Part shown: piece by piece, positions 1 to 6,910 of the stretch
How positions within the stretch are numbered: the stretch's first letter is position 1
How the letters are laid out: every line of letters starts with the position of its first letter
Assembly: GCA_020853375.1 (NCBI GenBank)
Contig: JADYZA010000111.1
Coordinates: 1 to 14,049, forward strand
Direction: 5' to 3'
DNA length: 14,049 nucleotides
Source of the DNA: Verrucomicrobiota bacterium
GTDB taxonomy: Bacteria; Verrucomicrobiota; Kiritimatiellia; Kiritimatiellales; Tichowtungiaceae
Position numbers and translations under genes: made by a program
Notes under the pieces: model-generated
What the model was told of the DNA's origin: nothing
Database searches by the model: none
The model's input: only the letters and a program-made list of their open reading frames with translations

Positions 1-2064
1 GAAAAAGCGCTTGGCTTTGATGTCTATTCCGAACCGCTCCGCAAGGCCGCAATCATCGAGGCTCTCAGCACCGGACTGCCGGTCGCGACAGAACCCGTCA
101 CCCTGATTTCAACATCGCCACAGGCCGACCAACTGCTAATCGTTCAGCCGGTTCAGTCGAAGCAGGGCCGCGGCGTGGCAGGATTTGTCTTAAGTCCAAA
201 AGAGTTTCTGGCCAACTTCACCGGAGCCCCGTCCGGCGAAATTACCAGCCTTTCCGTCAACCTGCTGGAGTTGCGGGCTGGAAAACCGCCGCTATGGCTC
301 GCCTGCGCACGGGAGAATTTCGGGGAAACTGGAAAACAACCCGCACGAAAAGGGCTTTATTCCAGCACTCCGGTTTTCGCCTTCGGAAAAACCTACGAGG
401 TGCTGATTGTTCCAGAACCGCACTGGCTGGCAGAACACCCGCTGAACGCCGGACAAAACGCATTGTTCGTCGGGTTCATACTGACCCTGCTACTGACCAC
501 ACTTGTCGCCACACTCTCAAACCGTCCATTCATCCTCGAACAACTCGTCAAGCGGCGTACGGCGGAACTGCTCCGCCTTTCCACGGCGATTGAACAATCG
601 CCGGAAGCGGTACTCATCACCGATTCCGATGGAATTATTCAGTATGTCAATCCGGCCTTTGAAACCATCACCGGATATTCCCGCAACGAAGCGGTCGGAC
701 AAACTGCGAGAATCTTAAAGAGCGGACACCACGACGAGGTCTTTTATTCTGATCTCTGGAAAACCATCGCCGCAGGAAACATCTGGCGCGGGCGGGTTGT
801 CAATAAACGGAAAAACGGCGACTTTTATACAGAAGAAGCTTCCATCTCACCCGTCAGAGATACGGACGGAACCATCAGCGGATATGTCGCCGTCAAACGC
901 AACATCACCGAAGAGCTGTTCAAGGAAGAACAGTTCCGGCAAAGCCAGAAGATGGAAGCGGTCGGTCAGCTCGCTGGCGGCATCGCGCATGATTTCAACA
1001 ACCTCCTTCAGGCGATTCTTGGCTTCAGCGAAATTTTGATGACCGGAATGGCCACTGGAAGCGCGGAACACCGCAACGCGGAGGAAATCCATAAGTCCGC
1101 GAAACGCGGGGCAGAACTGATCCGGCAACTACTGGCATTCAGTAGGAAACAGCCCGTGGAACGAAAACAAATCAATCTCAACACCGAACTCCGGGATGCG
1201 GAGGTTCTCCTGCAAATCCTTCTGGGAAGCGGTGTGACGTACCATTTTGAACTGGCTGACAATCTTTGTCCGATCTACGCAGACCACGGCCAACTCACTC
1301 AAATCATCATGAATCTGGCGGTGAATGCACGTGATGCCATGCCAAACGGTGGCCGACTGACGTTCGCCACCGAAAACATCACCTTCGACTTACAGTCCAT
1401 ACACACGATTCCTGGAGCGGTGCAGGGATCGTTTGTCTGCCTGTCTGTCACCGACACCGGTTGCGGAATGAGCCGTGAAGTCCACGACCGCCTGTTCGAG
1501 CCGTTCTTCACAACCAAGAAAGTCGGCCAGGGAACCGGACTTGGACTTCCCGTGGTTTATGGAATCGTTAAGCAGAGCAACGGCTGGATTCACGTTTACA
1601 GCGAGGAAGGCCACGGAAGCTCCTTCAAAATCTACCTACCAGTCTGCGGAACGAATATCCTTTCCGGCTCGCCGGAAATTTCCGCACATAACGGACGGAT
1701 TCTACTGGTTGAAGATGACGCCGACATCCGCAATCTGGTCATCCGGATTCTGGAATTGTCCGGATATGAACTCGTCGCCGTTTCATGCGCCGAAGATGCC
1801 ATCCAAGTGTATGAAAAAGAAAAAGGGCTCTTCAACATGCTCTTCAGCGACATGATTCTGCCGGGGCAAACCGGCATCGAGCTGGCGGACACCCTGCGGA
1901 TAAAAAATCCCGCCCTGCCCGTTCTTCTCTATAGCGGCTATCAGGATCAGCGCGAGCGCTGGAGCAATCTCGACGTCAAGGGATACCACTTTCTGAAAAA
2001 GCCATTCTCCGTCACCGAACTGCTGTCGGCCGTGAACGACACGCTGAACGAAGCGGCTCAGTAA
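1..2064 (+). CDS. CHASE/PAS hybrid sensor histidine kinase, 5' end missing
   Basis: The frame is open from base 1, so the N-terminus lies outside the window; 687 residues remain. The first codons read LGFDVYSEP...TGLPVATEPVTL, typical of the end of a CHASE extracytoplasmic sensor domain. A membrane segment follows (about nt 457-516), then a PAS domain with PAC-like tail (about 574-918). The HisKA H-box has its phosphoacceptor His at nt 988-990 (GGIAHDFNN). The HATPase has an N-box Asn at 1324, G1 motif DTGCGM at 1453 and G2 motif GTGLGL near 1534. A C-terminal receiver has acidic residues EDD at 1711-1719, phosphoacceptor Asp at 1849 and the KP lysine at 1999. By family knowledge it autophosphorylates and relays phosphate to its own receiver. 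The ligand and output partner are unknown. It ends convergently 11 bases from the lipoprotein gene, with no clear terminator hairpin between them. An internal GTG at 175 is not the start, because CHASE sequence continues upstream. Confidence 0.93.
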   Translation, partial: EKALGFDVYSEPLRKAAIIEALSTGLPVATEPVTLISTSPQADQLLIVQPVQSKQGRGVAGFVLSPKEFLANFTGAPSGEITSLSVNLLELRAGKPPLWLACARENFGETGKQPARKGLYSSTPVFAFGKTYEVLIVPEPHWLAEHPLNAGQNALFVGFILTLLLTTLVATLSNRPFILEQLVKRRTAELLRLSTAIEQSPEAVLITDSDGIIQYVNPAFETITGYSRNEAVGQTARILKSGHHDEVFYSDLWKTIAAGNIWRGRVVNKRKNGDFYTEEASISPVRDTDGTISGYVAVKRNITEELFKEEQFRQSQKMEAVGQLAGGIAHDFNNLLQAILGFSEILMTGMATGSAEHRNAEEIHKSAKRGAELIRQLLAFSRKQPVERKQINLNTELRDAEVLLQILLGSGVTYHFELADNLCPIYADHGQLTQIIMNLAVNARDAMPNGGRLTFATENITFDLQSIHTIPGAVQGSFVCLSVTDTGCGMSREVHDRLFEPFFTTKKVGQGTGLGLPVVYGIVKQSNGWIHVYSEEGHGSSFKIYLPVCGTNILSGSPEISAHNGRILLVEDDADIRNLVIRILELSGYELVAVSCAEDAIQVYEKEKGLFNMLFSDMILPGQTGIELADTLRIKNPALPVLLYSGYQDQRERWSNLDVKGYHFLKKPFSVTELLSAVNDTLNEAAQ

Positions 2065-2075
2065 AAAACCGAATC

Positions 2076-3026
2076 CTATTTTTCTTCAGGCTTTTCGAAA
2101 TACACCGCGCCCTCGGTCGGGCAGATCGTGATGCGGTAATTCTGTAGCAGGCGCGCACCGATCCGCGTTCCACCGGGTGATTTCGTGATGGCCGGAGCAG
2201 AAAACGTCAAACCCTCATCTAACTGAATCGAAGACACCACCACAGCATCATCTGTCGCCACCTCAAAATCGCCGGCCGGATCAATCAGAATCATCCCCGC
2301 CTTGCCATCAATGAGCCCGCGCACCGCGCAAACTCCGGCGCGTTTTACCAGCGGAACCCGGCCGACCAACAAAGCAGGATCGGGCGAATACGCTGGAGCC
2401 TGGGTCGCCAGAAGCACCCGTTTATGCGGATAATCCAGCTGGATCTGTTCGAATTTTTTCACCAGTTCCCAGCCGAGAACCCCTTTGATTTCAGGGTCTT
2501 CAATCCCGCGAGCCATCGGCCCCGGCGCGCCGTTGGCCATCCGCACGTAAACCAGCGGATTTTCAATATAAAGCTGTTTCAGGCGAAGGGTCGGAACCAC
2601 CGACAAGCATCCGGCAATCTCCTCTCCGGGATACTTAACCAGCTCCGCATTCCGTTCGCCGATCGGTTTCGCGCCAACCTTCTGGGCCAAATCAAACTCC
2701 ATCCAGCTCGACAACGAACAGAAATCCAGAAGAAACGGCGACTGCGATCCGAGCTTACCCTGCAACGGCACCACCGGACGAAGCGGGTCCTTCGCTCCCA
2801 TAGCGAGCTCAGCCCCCTGCTTGGGGTGCAACCGACATCCCCCGCGATATTCAACGCCGACGGGTGTCTGATAAATACTGTAGTTGAACCGGCGCGGATC
2901 GCTCACTCCCGCCATATAGGCAGACTGCTCTTTCCATGAAACAGGCTTCGGTTTCGATTCTGTGGTTTTGCAACCCGCCGCCAGCAAGACAGCCGCCGCG
3001 AAGAGAAGTTGTGCAGAGTTTTTCAT
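2076..3026 (-). CDS. lipoprotein with degenerate retropepsin-like (aspartyl protease) fold
   Basis: The protein has 316 residues. It begins MKNSAQLLF with a hydrophobic signal and a lipobox AAGC, the lipidated Cys being residue 19. Lys at +2 suggests outer-membrane rather than inner-membrane retention. The body resembles duplicated retropepsin-like lipoproteins: a strand-loop FLLDFCSLSS (Asp101), the characteristic GVLGWELVKKF (182-192) followed by LDYP (197-200), and a second half with ILIDPAGD (Asp249). The catalytic D-[TS]-G triplet is absent from both halves (DFC and DPA), so proteolysis is doubtful and a binding or structural role is more likely. The ATG at 3026 was chosen because AAAGGA lies six bases upstream, the signal peptide begins there, and it overlaps the preceding stop by one base (TAATG). 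An in-frame GTG at 3197 would add 57 residues that do not look like protein. It is the last gene of the leftward pyrK-pyrD train. The fold assignment is from motif resemblance only. Confidence 0.82.
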   Translation of the reverse strand: MKNSAQLLFAAAVLLAAGCKTTESKPKPVSWKEQSAYMAGVSDPRRFNYSIYQTPVGVEYRGGCRLHPKQGAELAMGAKDPLRPVVPLQGKLGSQSPFLLDFCSLSSWMEFDLAQKVGAKPIGERNAELVKYPGEEIAGCLSVVPTLRLKQLYIENPLVYVRMANGAPGPMARGIEDPEIKGVLGWELVKKFEQIQLDYPHKRVLLATQAPAYSPDPALLVGRVPLVKRAGVCAVRGLIDGKAGMILIDPAGDFEVATDDAVVVSSIQLDEGLTFSAPAITKSPGGTRIGARLLQNYRITICPTEGAVYFEKPEEK

Positions 3027-3577
3027 TATCGATCCTTTCGGTCCGCCGACGGGCGGCGTCCATCCAGTGTGTCCAGCAGGTAGTAAATATCGTGACTGTC
3101 GTCGGAAACCGAGCAGATTAACAGCCCTTCGGAAACGGCAAACCGGACGCGCATCCAAACCGGCAAAGACGGATCGCTGTACTGCCAGATCTGCCACCCG
3201 CCGTATGAACGGTCGGCCTTAACGCCGGGCGGCGGGAAAAAAACCATCTGCCAGCGCAAAAGCACGGCTCGCGGGCCGGGCGCGCTGACCGCCACCCAAG
3301 TGTCCCGTCTGTCGCGTCCGCCAAGCGCGACAGTGGCCAGCGTCAGCGGACTTTTTTCCAACGTTTGGAGAAACCGCTCGGCTGTTTTCCAACCATTGGA
3401 AGCATGGAATTTTTCTAAAGCGGAAAAATCAGGCGTCGCGCTACGGTAAATAATCTGCGCATGCGCCGGAATCGGTTTAAGCGTCTGCAACGCCGACGGC
3501 GGCATATAAAAAATCCAGCCGATCACAGAAAGTGCAAGCAACAGTGTCAGCACGGCAAGCGTCCAGCGGCGCATCAT
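3026..3577 (-). CDS. small membrane-anchored protein of unknown function
   Basis: The 183-residue protein has a short basic start (MMRR), one hydrophobic segment (about residues 6-25) and a roughly 155-residue tail. With this topology the tail is most likely extracytoplasmic. The tail contains P-A-H-A-Q-I-I-Y-R-S (about 37-46), a proline-rich FFPPPG patch and a tryptophan-rich YGGWQIW patch. The start IPAHAQIIYRS is loosely like bacterial proteins that begin with a membrane anchor followed by 'lPad' repeats (DUF3352-type), but I do not recognise the family with confidence. It may be a shortened relative of a longer protein. Its ATG overlaps the pyrD stop by four bases (ATGA), and its stop overlaps the lipoprotein start by one base, so it is embedded in a translationally coupled series. 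It also carries one exact and one near-exact copy of the TTCCAA-N3-TTGGAA palindrome within 46 bases. Confidence 0.75.
   Translation of the reverse strand: MMRRWTLAVLTLLLALSVIGWIFYMPPSALQTLKPIPAHAQIIYRSATPDFSALEKFHASNGWKTAERFLQTLEKSPLTLATVALGGRDRRDTWVAVSAPGPRAVLLRWQMVFFPPPGVKADRSYGGWQIWQYSDPSLPVWMRVRFAVSEGLLICSVSDDSHDIYYLLDTLDGRRPSADRKDR
3387..3401. repeat. TTCCAA-N3-TTGGAA palindrome, copy 1
   Basis: Exact copy with spacer CCA, inside the unknown membrane-protein gene. On the coding strand it is read in the frame TCC AAT GGT TGG AA (Ser-Asn-Gly-Trp). A near copy with one mismatch lies at 3356-3370. Confidence 0.75.
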
Positions 3578-4494
3578 GCCTGCACCGTTCCCTTAAGCTC
3601 GGCAACGGAACTGATCTTTCGGGCGGCCATCCATTTCTCCATCCCTTCAATCACCCGCACGACCGTGGAAGGATCGGTGAAGCTGGCGGTTCCGACGGCA
3701 ACGGCTGAGGCTCCAGCAATAATAAATTCCAGCGCGTCTTCCGGACTGTAAATTCCGCCCATTCCAATGATTGGAATCTTAATCACCTTGGCGGCTTCCC
3801 AGACCAGCTTGATCGCGATCGGTTTAATCGCCGGACCGGAAAGTCCGCCGGTGCGATTCGCCAGTTGCGTCTTGCGCGTTTCAATGTCGATCGCCATCGC
3901 CGGATAGGAATTCATGATCGAAACCGCATCGGCTCCGCACTCTTCGGCTGCACGGGCGAACACTTTGATGTCGGCCACATTGGGCGCAAGTTTGATGATC
4001 AGCGGCTTCTGCGTCTTGATACGCACCGCATCCACCACCGTGCGGAAAAGATTCACGTCGGTTCCGTAAAGCGCCCCGCCTTCTTTGACATTCGGACAGG
4101 AGACGTTGACTTCGAGCGCGCTGATTCGCGCCTGATCGTTGAAAATCTCCGCGACACGGCTGTAGTCCTCGACGGTTTTCCCCCAGATGTTGACGATCAG
4201 CGGAACGCGGTAGTTTTCGAAGAACGGCAGATATTTTTTAATGAAGCCTTGAGCTCCCGGACCGGGTAATCCAATGGCATTGAGCATACCGCCGGAGGTT
4301 TCAAACGTGCGCGGTGTGGAATTGCCAACGTGCGGTTCGGTGCAAATACCTTTCACCGTAATCGCACCAAGACGATCAAGATCGACCAGATCGGCGTATT
4401 CCGGCCCGTAGCCGAAGGTTCCGGAAGCGACCGTCACCGGATTCTTCATCTCCAGCGATCCTATTTTTATACGCATGTCCGGTTTTTCATTCAT
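3574..4494 (-). CDS. pyrD: dihydroorotate dehydrogenase B, catalytic subunit (class 1B)
   Basis: This 306-residue FMN TIM-barrel enzyme oxidises dihydroorotate to orotate, the fourth step of UMP synthesis, in the cytoplasm. Visible motifs are the N-terminal MKNPVTVASGTFGYG (16-30), a flavin/substrate lysine in TVKGI (Lys48), NAIGLPGPG (73-80), the active-site loop NVSCPN with catalytic Cys133, Asn195 in the substrate-binding region, GMGGI (244-248) and VGTAS (267-271) for FMN phosphate. A catalytic Cys and an adjacent pyrK identify class 1B, which passes electrons to NAD through PyrK. The ATG at 4494 overlaps the pyrK stop by eight bases, has GGGAG about ten bases upstream, and gives the usual family length of about 305 residues. 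A second ATG at 4476 is possible. The frame remains open upstream to 4974, but that part runs antiparallel to nothing useful and simply shadows pyrK, so it was dropped. Confidence 0.96.
   Translation of the reverse strand: MNEKPDMRIKIGSLEMKNPVTVASGTFGYGPEYADLVDLDRLGAITVKGICTEPHVGNSTPRTFETSGGMLNAIGLPGPGAQGFIKKYLPFFENYRVPLIVNIWGKTVEDYSRVAEIFNDQARISALEVNVSCPNVKEGGALYGTDVNLFRTVVDAVRIKTQKPLIIKLAPNVADIKVFARAAEECGADAVSIMNSYPAMAIDIETRKTQLANRTGGLSGPAIKPIAIKLVWEAAKVIKIPIIGMGGIYSPEDALEFIIAGASAVAVGTASFTDPSTVVRVIEGMEKWMAARKISSVAELKGTVQA
3762..3776. repeat. TTCCAA-N3-TTGGAA palindrome, copy 2
   Basis: Exact copy with spacer TGA inside pyrD. The arms extend to eight bases on each side (ATTCCAAT/ATTGGAAT). 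On the coding strand it encodes I-P-I-I-G, in the frame with CCA and GGA as codons. Confidence 0.75.
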
Positions 4495-5272
4495 CCCAGA
4501 GAATCTCCCGTGCTTCGAAAACCGGACCATCCTTGCAGCATCGCGCCCATTCCCAGCCAGCGGCGGTTTTGCGTTTGATGACACAGGTAAGGCAGGCGCC
4601 GACACCGCAAGCCATATTGCGATCCATTGAAAGCCAGGCAGTGAGGCTGTTCTGAATTGCGCGGTCACCAACGGCTTTAAGCATGGCGTTCGGGCCGCAG
4701 GCGAAAAGTTCCAATGCCTGGAGATTTTTCTGCTCGGCGAGCCACAAATCGAGTGCGGCAGTGACAAACCCTTTCTGCCCAAGCGATCCGTCGTCGGTGG
4801 TGACACGGACATCCCAGCCAAGTGTTTTAAATTCGTCGACACAGAGAATATCAATGGCACTGCGCCCGCCGAAGAAGGCGATTCCTTTGACAGGCAGTTT
4901 AGCGGCTTGCAGATAAAGCGCGGCATTGCCGTAACCGCCTGCCACCAGAACTGGTGTTTTTGTATTTTTTCCAATCATCGGAAAACCGGTGCCCAGCGGA
5001 CCGATCAGGTTGATCTCTTCGCCTTCGGTAACAGTGGTTAGCGCCGCAGTACCTTTACCGACGGATTTATAGAGGATGGATAGGCCTGCGGCGTCCGCCT
5101 TAAAGACGCTGAACGGGCGGCGCAGCACAGCATCGGCCAGACGCGGCACACGCAGATGAACAAACTGCCCCGGCTGGACAAGCGGGCCGACGGCGGGAGC
5201 AGAAAGTTTGAGCAGACGGTAGTCGCCCTGGAAAAGGCGGTGTTCGATTACGGTAGTGGTTTCCTGTGTCAT
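4487..5272 (-). CDS. pyrK: dihydroorotate dehydrogenase electron-transfer subunit
   Basis: The 261-residue FAD and [2Fe-2S] protein shuttles electrons from PyrD to NAD+. The ferredoxin-reductase fold shows the FAD motif RRPFSV (51-56), the nucleotide-binding GGYGNAAL (112-119), ACGPN (191-195) near the NAD site, and the C-terminal cluster ligands Cys222, Cys227, Cys230 and Cys245 in the spacing C-x4-C-x2-C-x14-C, typical of PyrK. The second glycine-rich loop reads GGYGNAAL rather than the common GG-[IV]-G-x-A-P-L, a mild deviation. The start at 5272 gives a normal N-terminus but has no evident ribosome binding site. A 15-codon frame ending in ATGA overlaps this ATG and might supply coupling. 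The gene lies 68 bases downstream of the response-regulator stop and overlaps pyrD by eight bases, so PyrK and PyrD are probably made together. Confidence 0.95.
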   Translation of the reverse strand: MTQETTTVIEHRLFQGDYRLLKLSAPAVGPLVQPGQFVHLRVPRLADAVLRRPFSVFKADAAGLSILYKSVGKGTAALTTVTEGEEINLIGPLGTGFPMIGKNTKTPVLVAGGYGNAALYLQAAKLPVKGIAFFGGRSAIDILCVDEFKTLGWDVRVTTDDGSLGQKGFVTAALDLWLAEQKNLQALELFACGPNAMLKAVGDRAIQNSLTAWLSMDRNMACGVGACLTCVIKRKTAAGWEWARCCKDGPVFEAREILWDE

Positions 5273-5340
5273 CGGGCGCGGATTGTGCGAAGTTTCAAAT
5301 GCGAGGTCAAACGCATTCCGCCCGCAGGGCTCGGCGAGGA

Positions 5341-6006
5341 TTATTTTTTATCGAGCAACCACTGAACCGCCCGTTGCACCAGTTCTGCTGAACCGCCCAC
5401 ACCAAGCTTGGTCTTAATGCGCGCACGATAGGTTTCGACCGTTTTGACGCTCAGGTTCATCGCTTTCGCAATGTCCACCGTGCTCAATCCCTTACCGACC
5501 TGTTCAAAAACCGCCAGCTCGCGATCGCTAAGACTGGCCACGGGGTCGCCGCTGGAGTCCACCCGGCGCACGGTCTGCATGATTTTCTGTTTCACCGCTT
5601 CGCTGGCATACACCCCGCCGCCAAGCACACAACGCACCGCCTCAATCAACCGGTCCGGATGCACATCTTTGCTGACATAACCGGAGGCTCCGGCGCGCAG
5701 AACCCGCTCGGCATAGAGCAGTTCGTCCTGCATGGAAAGCACCAGCATTTTGATTTCCGGAAACTGCACCGTGATATCTTTAACCAGATCGAGTCCGGAT
5801 TCTGACCCCAAGGACAAATCGATCAGAATAAGATGCGGTTTTTTTCCGGCGCAGAGCTGCAAAGCTTCCGCACGGCCAGCGGTTTCTCCGCAAACAGAAA
5901 TATCTTTTTCACGCTCAATGAAGTCGCGCAGTCCCTGCCGAACCAAGGCGTGGTCATCAACAATCAGAATTCTTTTTTTCGCACAGGAAGAACTTTGTTC
6001 GCTCAT
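5341..6006 (-). CDS. NarL/FixJ-family two-component response regulator
   Basis: The protein has 221 residues. An N-terminal receiver domain has the acidic pair Asp17-Asp18 (VDDHALVRQGL), phosphoacceptor Asp63 (LILIDLSLG), Ser91 in the switch position and Lys113 (YVSKD). After a short linker comes a LuxR-type helix-turn-helix (about 157-200; LSDRELAVFEQVGKGLS...SVKTVETYRARIKTKLG). By family knowledge, phosphorylation promotes DNA binding as a dimer. No HisKA_3 partner kinase is adjacent; the hybrid kinase at the left edge uses a different HisKA type and is not obviously its partner. The gene is 28 bases downstream of mazG and 68 upstream of pyrK, which suggests co-transcription. No Shine-Dalgarno-like sequence precedes the ATG. 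Its regulatory targets cannot be inferred from the window. Confidence 0.93.
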   Translation of the reverse strand: MSEQSSSCAKKRILIVDDHALVRQGLRDFIEREKDISVCGETAGRAEALQLCAGKKPHLILIDLSLGSESGLDLVKDITVQFPEIKMLVLSMQDELLYAERVLRAGASGYVSKDVHPDRLIEAVRCVLGGGVYASEAVKQKIMQTVRRVDSSGDPVASLSDRELAVFEQVGKGLSTVDIAKAMNLSVKTVETYRARIKTKLGVGGSAELVQRAVQWLLDKK

Positions 6007-6034
6007 GTGCGCATGATGCCAAAATTAAGTCGAA

Positions 6035-6841
6035 TTACAATGTCTCTTTACTGCGGATTTGCTTTTCAGCCGCTTTGACGGCGTTCCATACAGCATCCAG
6101 TTCACCGAGCGAACACTTTTCAATCTCGCGGCCTTCGTCGTGCAACCGACTTTCCAAACTCTGGAAACGCCGCATGAATTTGGTGATATTTTCGTTCAGC
6201 AACTCTTCGGGCTCGTGGCCGAGGTAACGGCTGAGATTAACCACCGAGAACATCAGATCGCCCAGCTCTTCGCGAATGGCGGCGGCATCTTTCTGCTCCA
6301 TCGCCTCCTTAACTTCAGCCAGCTCCTCATCCAGCTTATCGACCACTCCGCCGATTTCGTCCCATTCAAAACCGGCGCGGGCGACCCGCTTCTGCACCAA
6401 ATGGGCTTTTGCCAGCGCTGGAAGATGACGAGGAATCCCTTCCACCAGCGAGCGCGGCGTTTCCGCCGACTTTTCGGTCTTTTTGATTTTTTCCCAGTTG
6501 CGAAGCACCTCGCCGGAAGTATTGGCCTGCACATCGCCGAAAACATGCGGGTGTCGCCGGATAAGCTTATCGGCAATGCCGTTAACGACATCGTCGAATT
6601 TAAAGCTACCCGCTTCCTCGCAAATCTGAGCCTGAAAAACCACCTGCAACAGCAGGTCACCGAGTTCACCGCACAGTTCAGCGCGATCGCCGCCCTCTAT
6701 GGCATCGATCACTTCATAGGTCTCCTCGATCAGATTTGATTTCAACGAATCAAGCGTCTGCTCACGATCCCACGGGCATCCATCCGGCGCGCGCAGTTTG
6801 CGCATTATTTCGAGCAGGCGATCAATTGATGATTCGTTCAT
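6035..6841 (-). CDS. mazG: nucleoside triphosphate pyrophosphohydrolase MazG
   Basis: The 268-residue protein is close to the E. coli enzyme length (263). It has two all-alpha MazG repeats. The first carries LRAPDGCPWDREQT (17-29), Glu39, Glu40 and Glu43 in IEETYEV, and GELGDLLLQVVF (58-69), which supply the Mg-binding acidic residues. The second carries DEELAEVKEA and EELGDLMFSVVN. The family hydrolyses NTPs and dNTPs to NMP and pyrophosphate, which removes aberrant nucleotides and in some bacteria lowers ppGpp. The ATG at 6841 is preceded by a strong AAAGGAG four bases upstream. A terminator-like hairpin lies immediately upstream (6861-6890), so expression may depend on read-through. It is the first gene of the leftward series leading to pyrK and pyrD. 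Confidence 0.96.
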   Translation of the reverse strand: MNESSIDRLLEIMRKLRAPDGCPWDREQTLDSLKSNLIEETYEVIDAIEGGDRAELCGELGDLLLQVVFQAQICEEAGSFKFDDVVNGIADKLIRRHPHVFGDVQANTSGEVLRNWEKIKKTEKSAETPRSLVEGIPRHLPALAKAHLVQKRVARAGFEWDEIGGVVDKLDEELAEVKEAMEQKDAAAIREELGDLMFSVVNLSRYLGHEPEELLNENITKFMRRFQSLESRLHDEGREIEKCSLGELDAVWNAVKAAEKQIRSKETL

Positions 6842-6860
6842 GACACTCCTTTGATAAACA

Positions 6861-6890
6861 AAAAGGCTGAACCCGATGGTTCAGCCTTTT
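6861..6890 (-). terminator. intrinsic terminator (or attenuator) upstream of mazG
   Basis: A perfect 12-bp stem, AAAAGGCTGAAC paired with GTTCAGCCTTTT, encloses a six-base loop. On the leftward strand it is followed by a T-rich run (TTTTTGTTTATC). It lies 20 bases after the stop of the HAD-like gene and 19 bases before the mazG ATG, so it should end the HAD-like transcript. The plus-strand side has only TTTT, making it weaker in that direction. Confidence 0.85.
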
Positions 6891-6910
6891 CATCAAACCC
6901 AAACTCCGGA

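Noticed and set aside
2065..2075. bidirectional terminator between the sensor kinase and the lipoprotein gene
   Set aside because: Only 11 bases separate the convergent stops, and I find no convincing stem there or in the immediately flanking bases.
3027..3197. N-terminal extension of the lipoprotein to a GTG at 3197
   Set aside because: It would put 57 unrelated residues before a good signal peptide and lipobox and would overlap most of the C-terminus of the preceding gene. The ATG at 3026 has a proper ribosome binding site.
4705..4719. further palindrome copy in pyrK
   Set aside because: It matches only 10 of 12 fixed bases and is explained by the common L-Q-x-L-E codon string, so it was not counted.
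4495..4974. N-terminal extension of pyrD across pyrK
   Set aside because: The extra 160 codons are an out-of-frame reading of pyrK; family length and start motif agree with the ATG at 4494.
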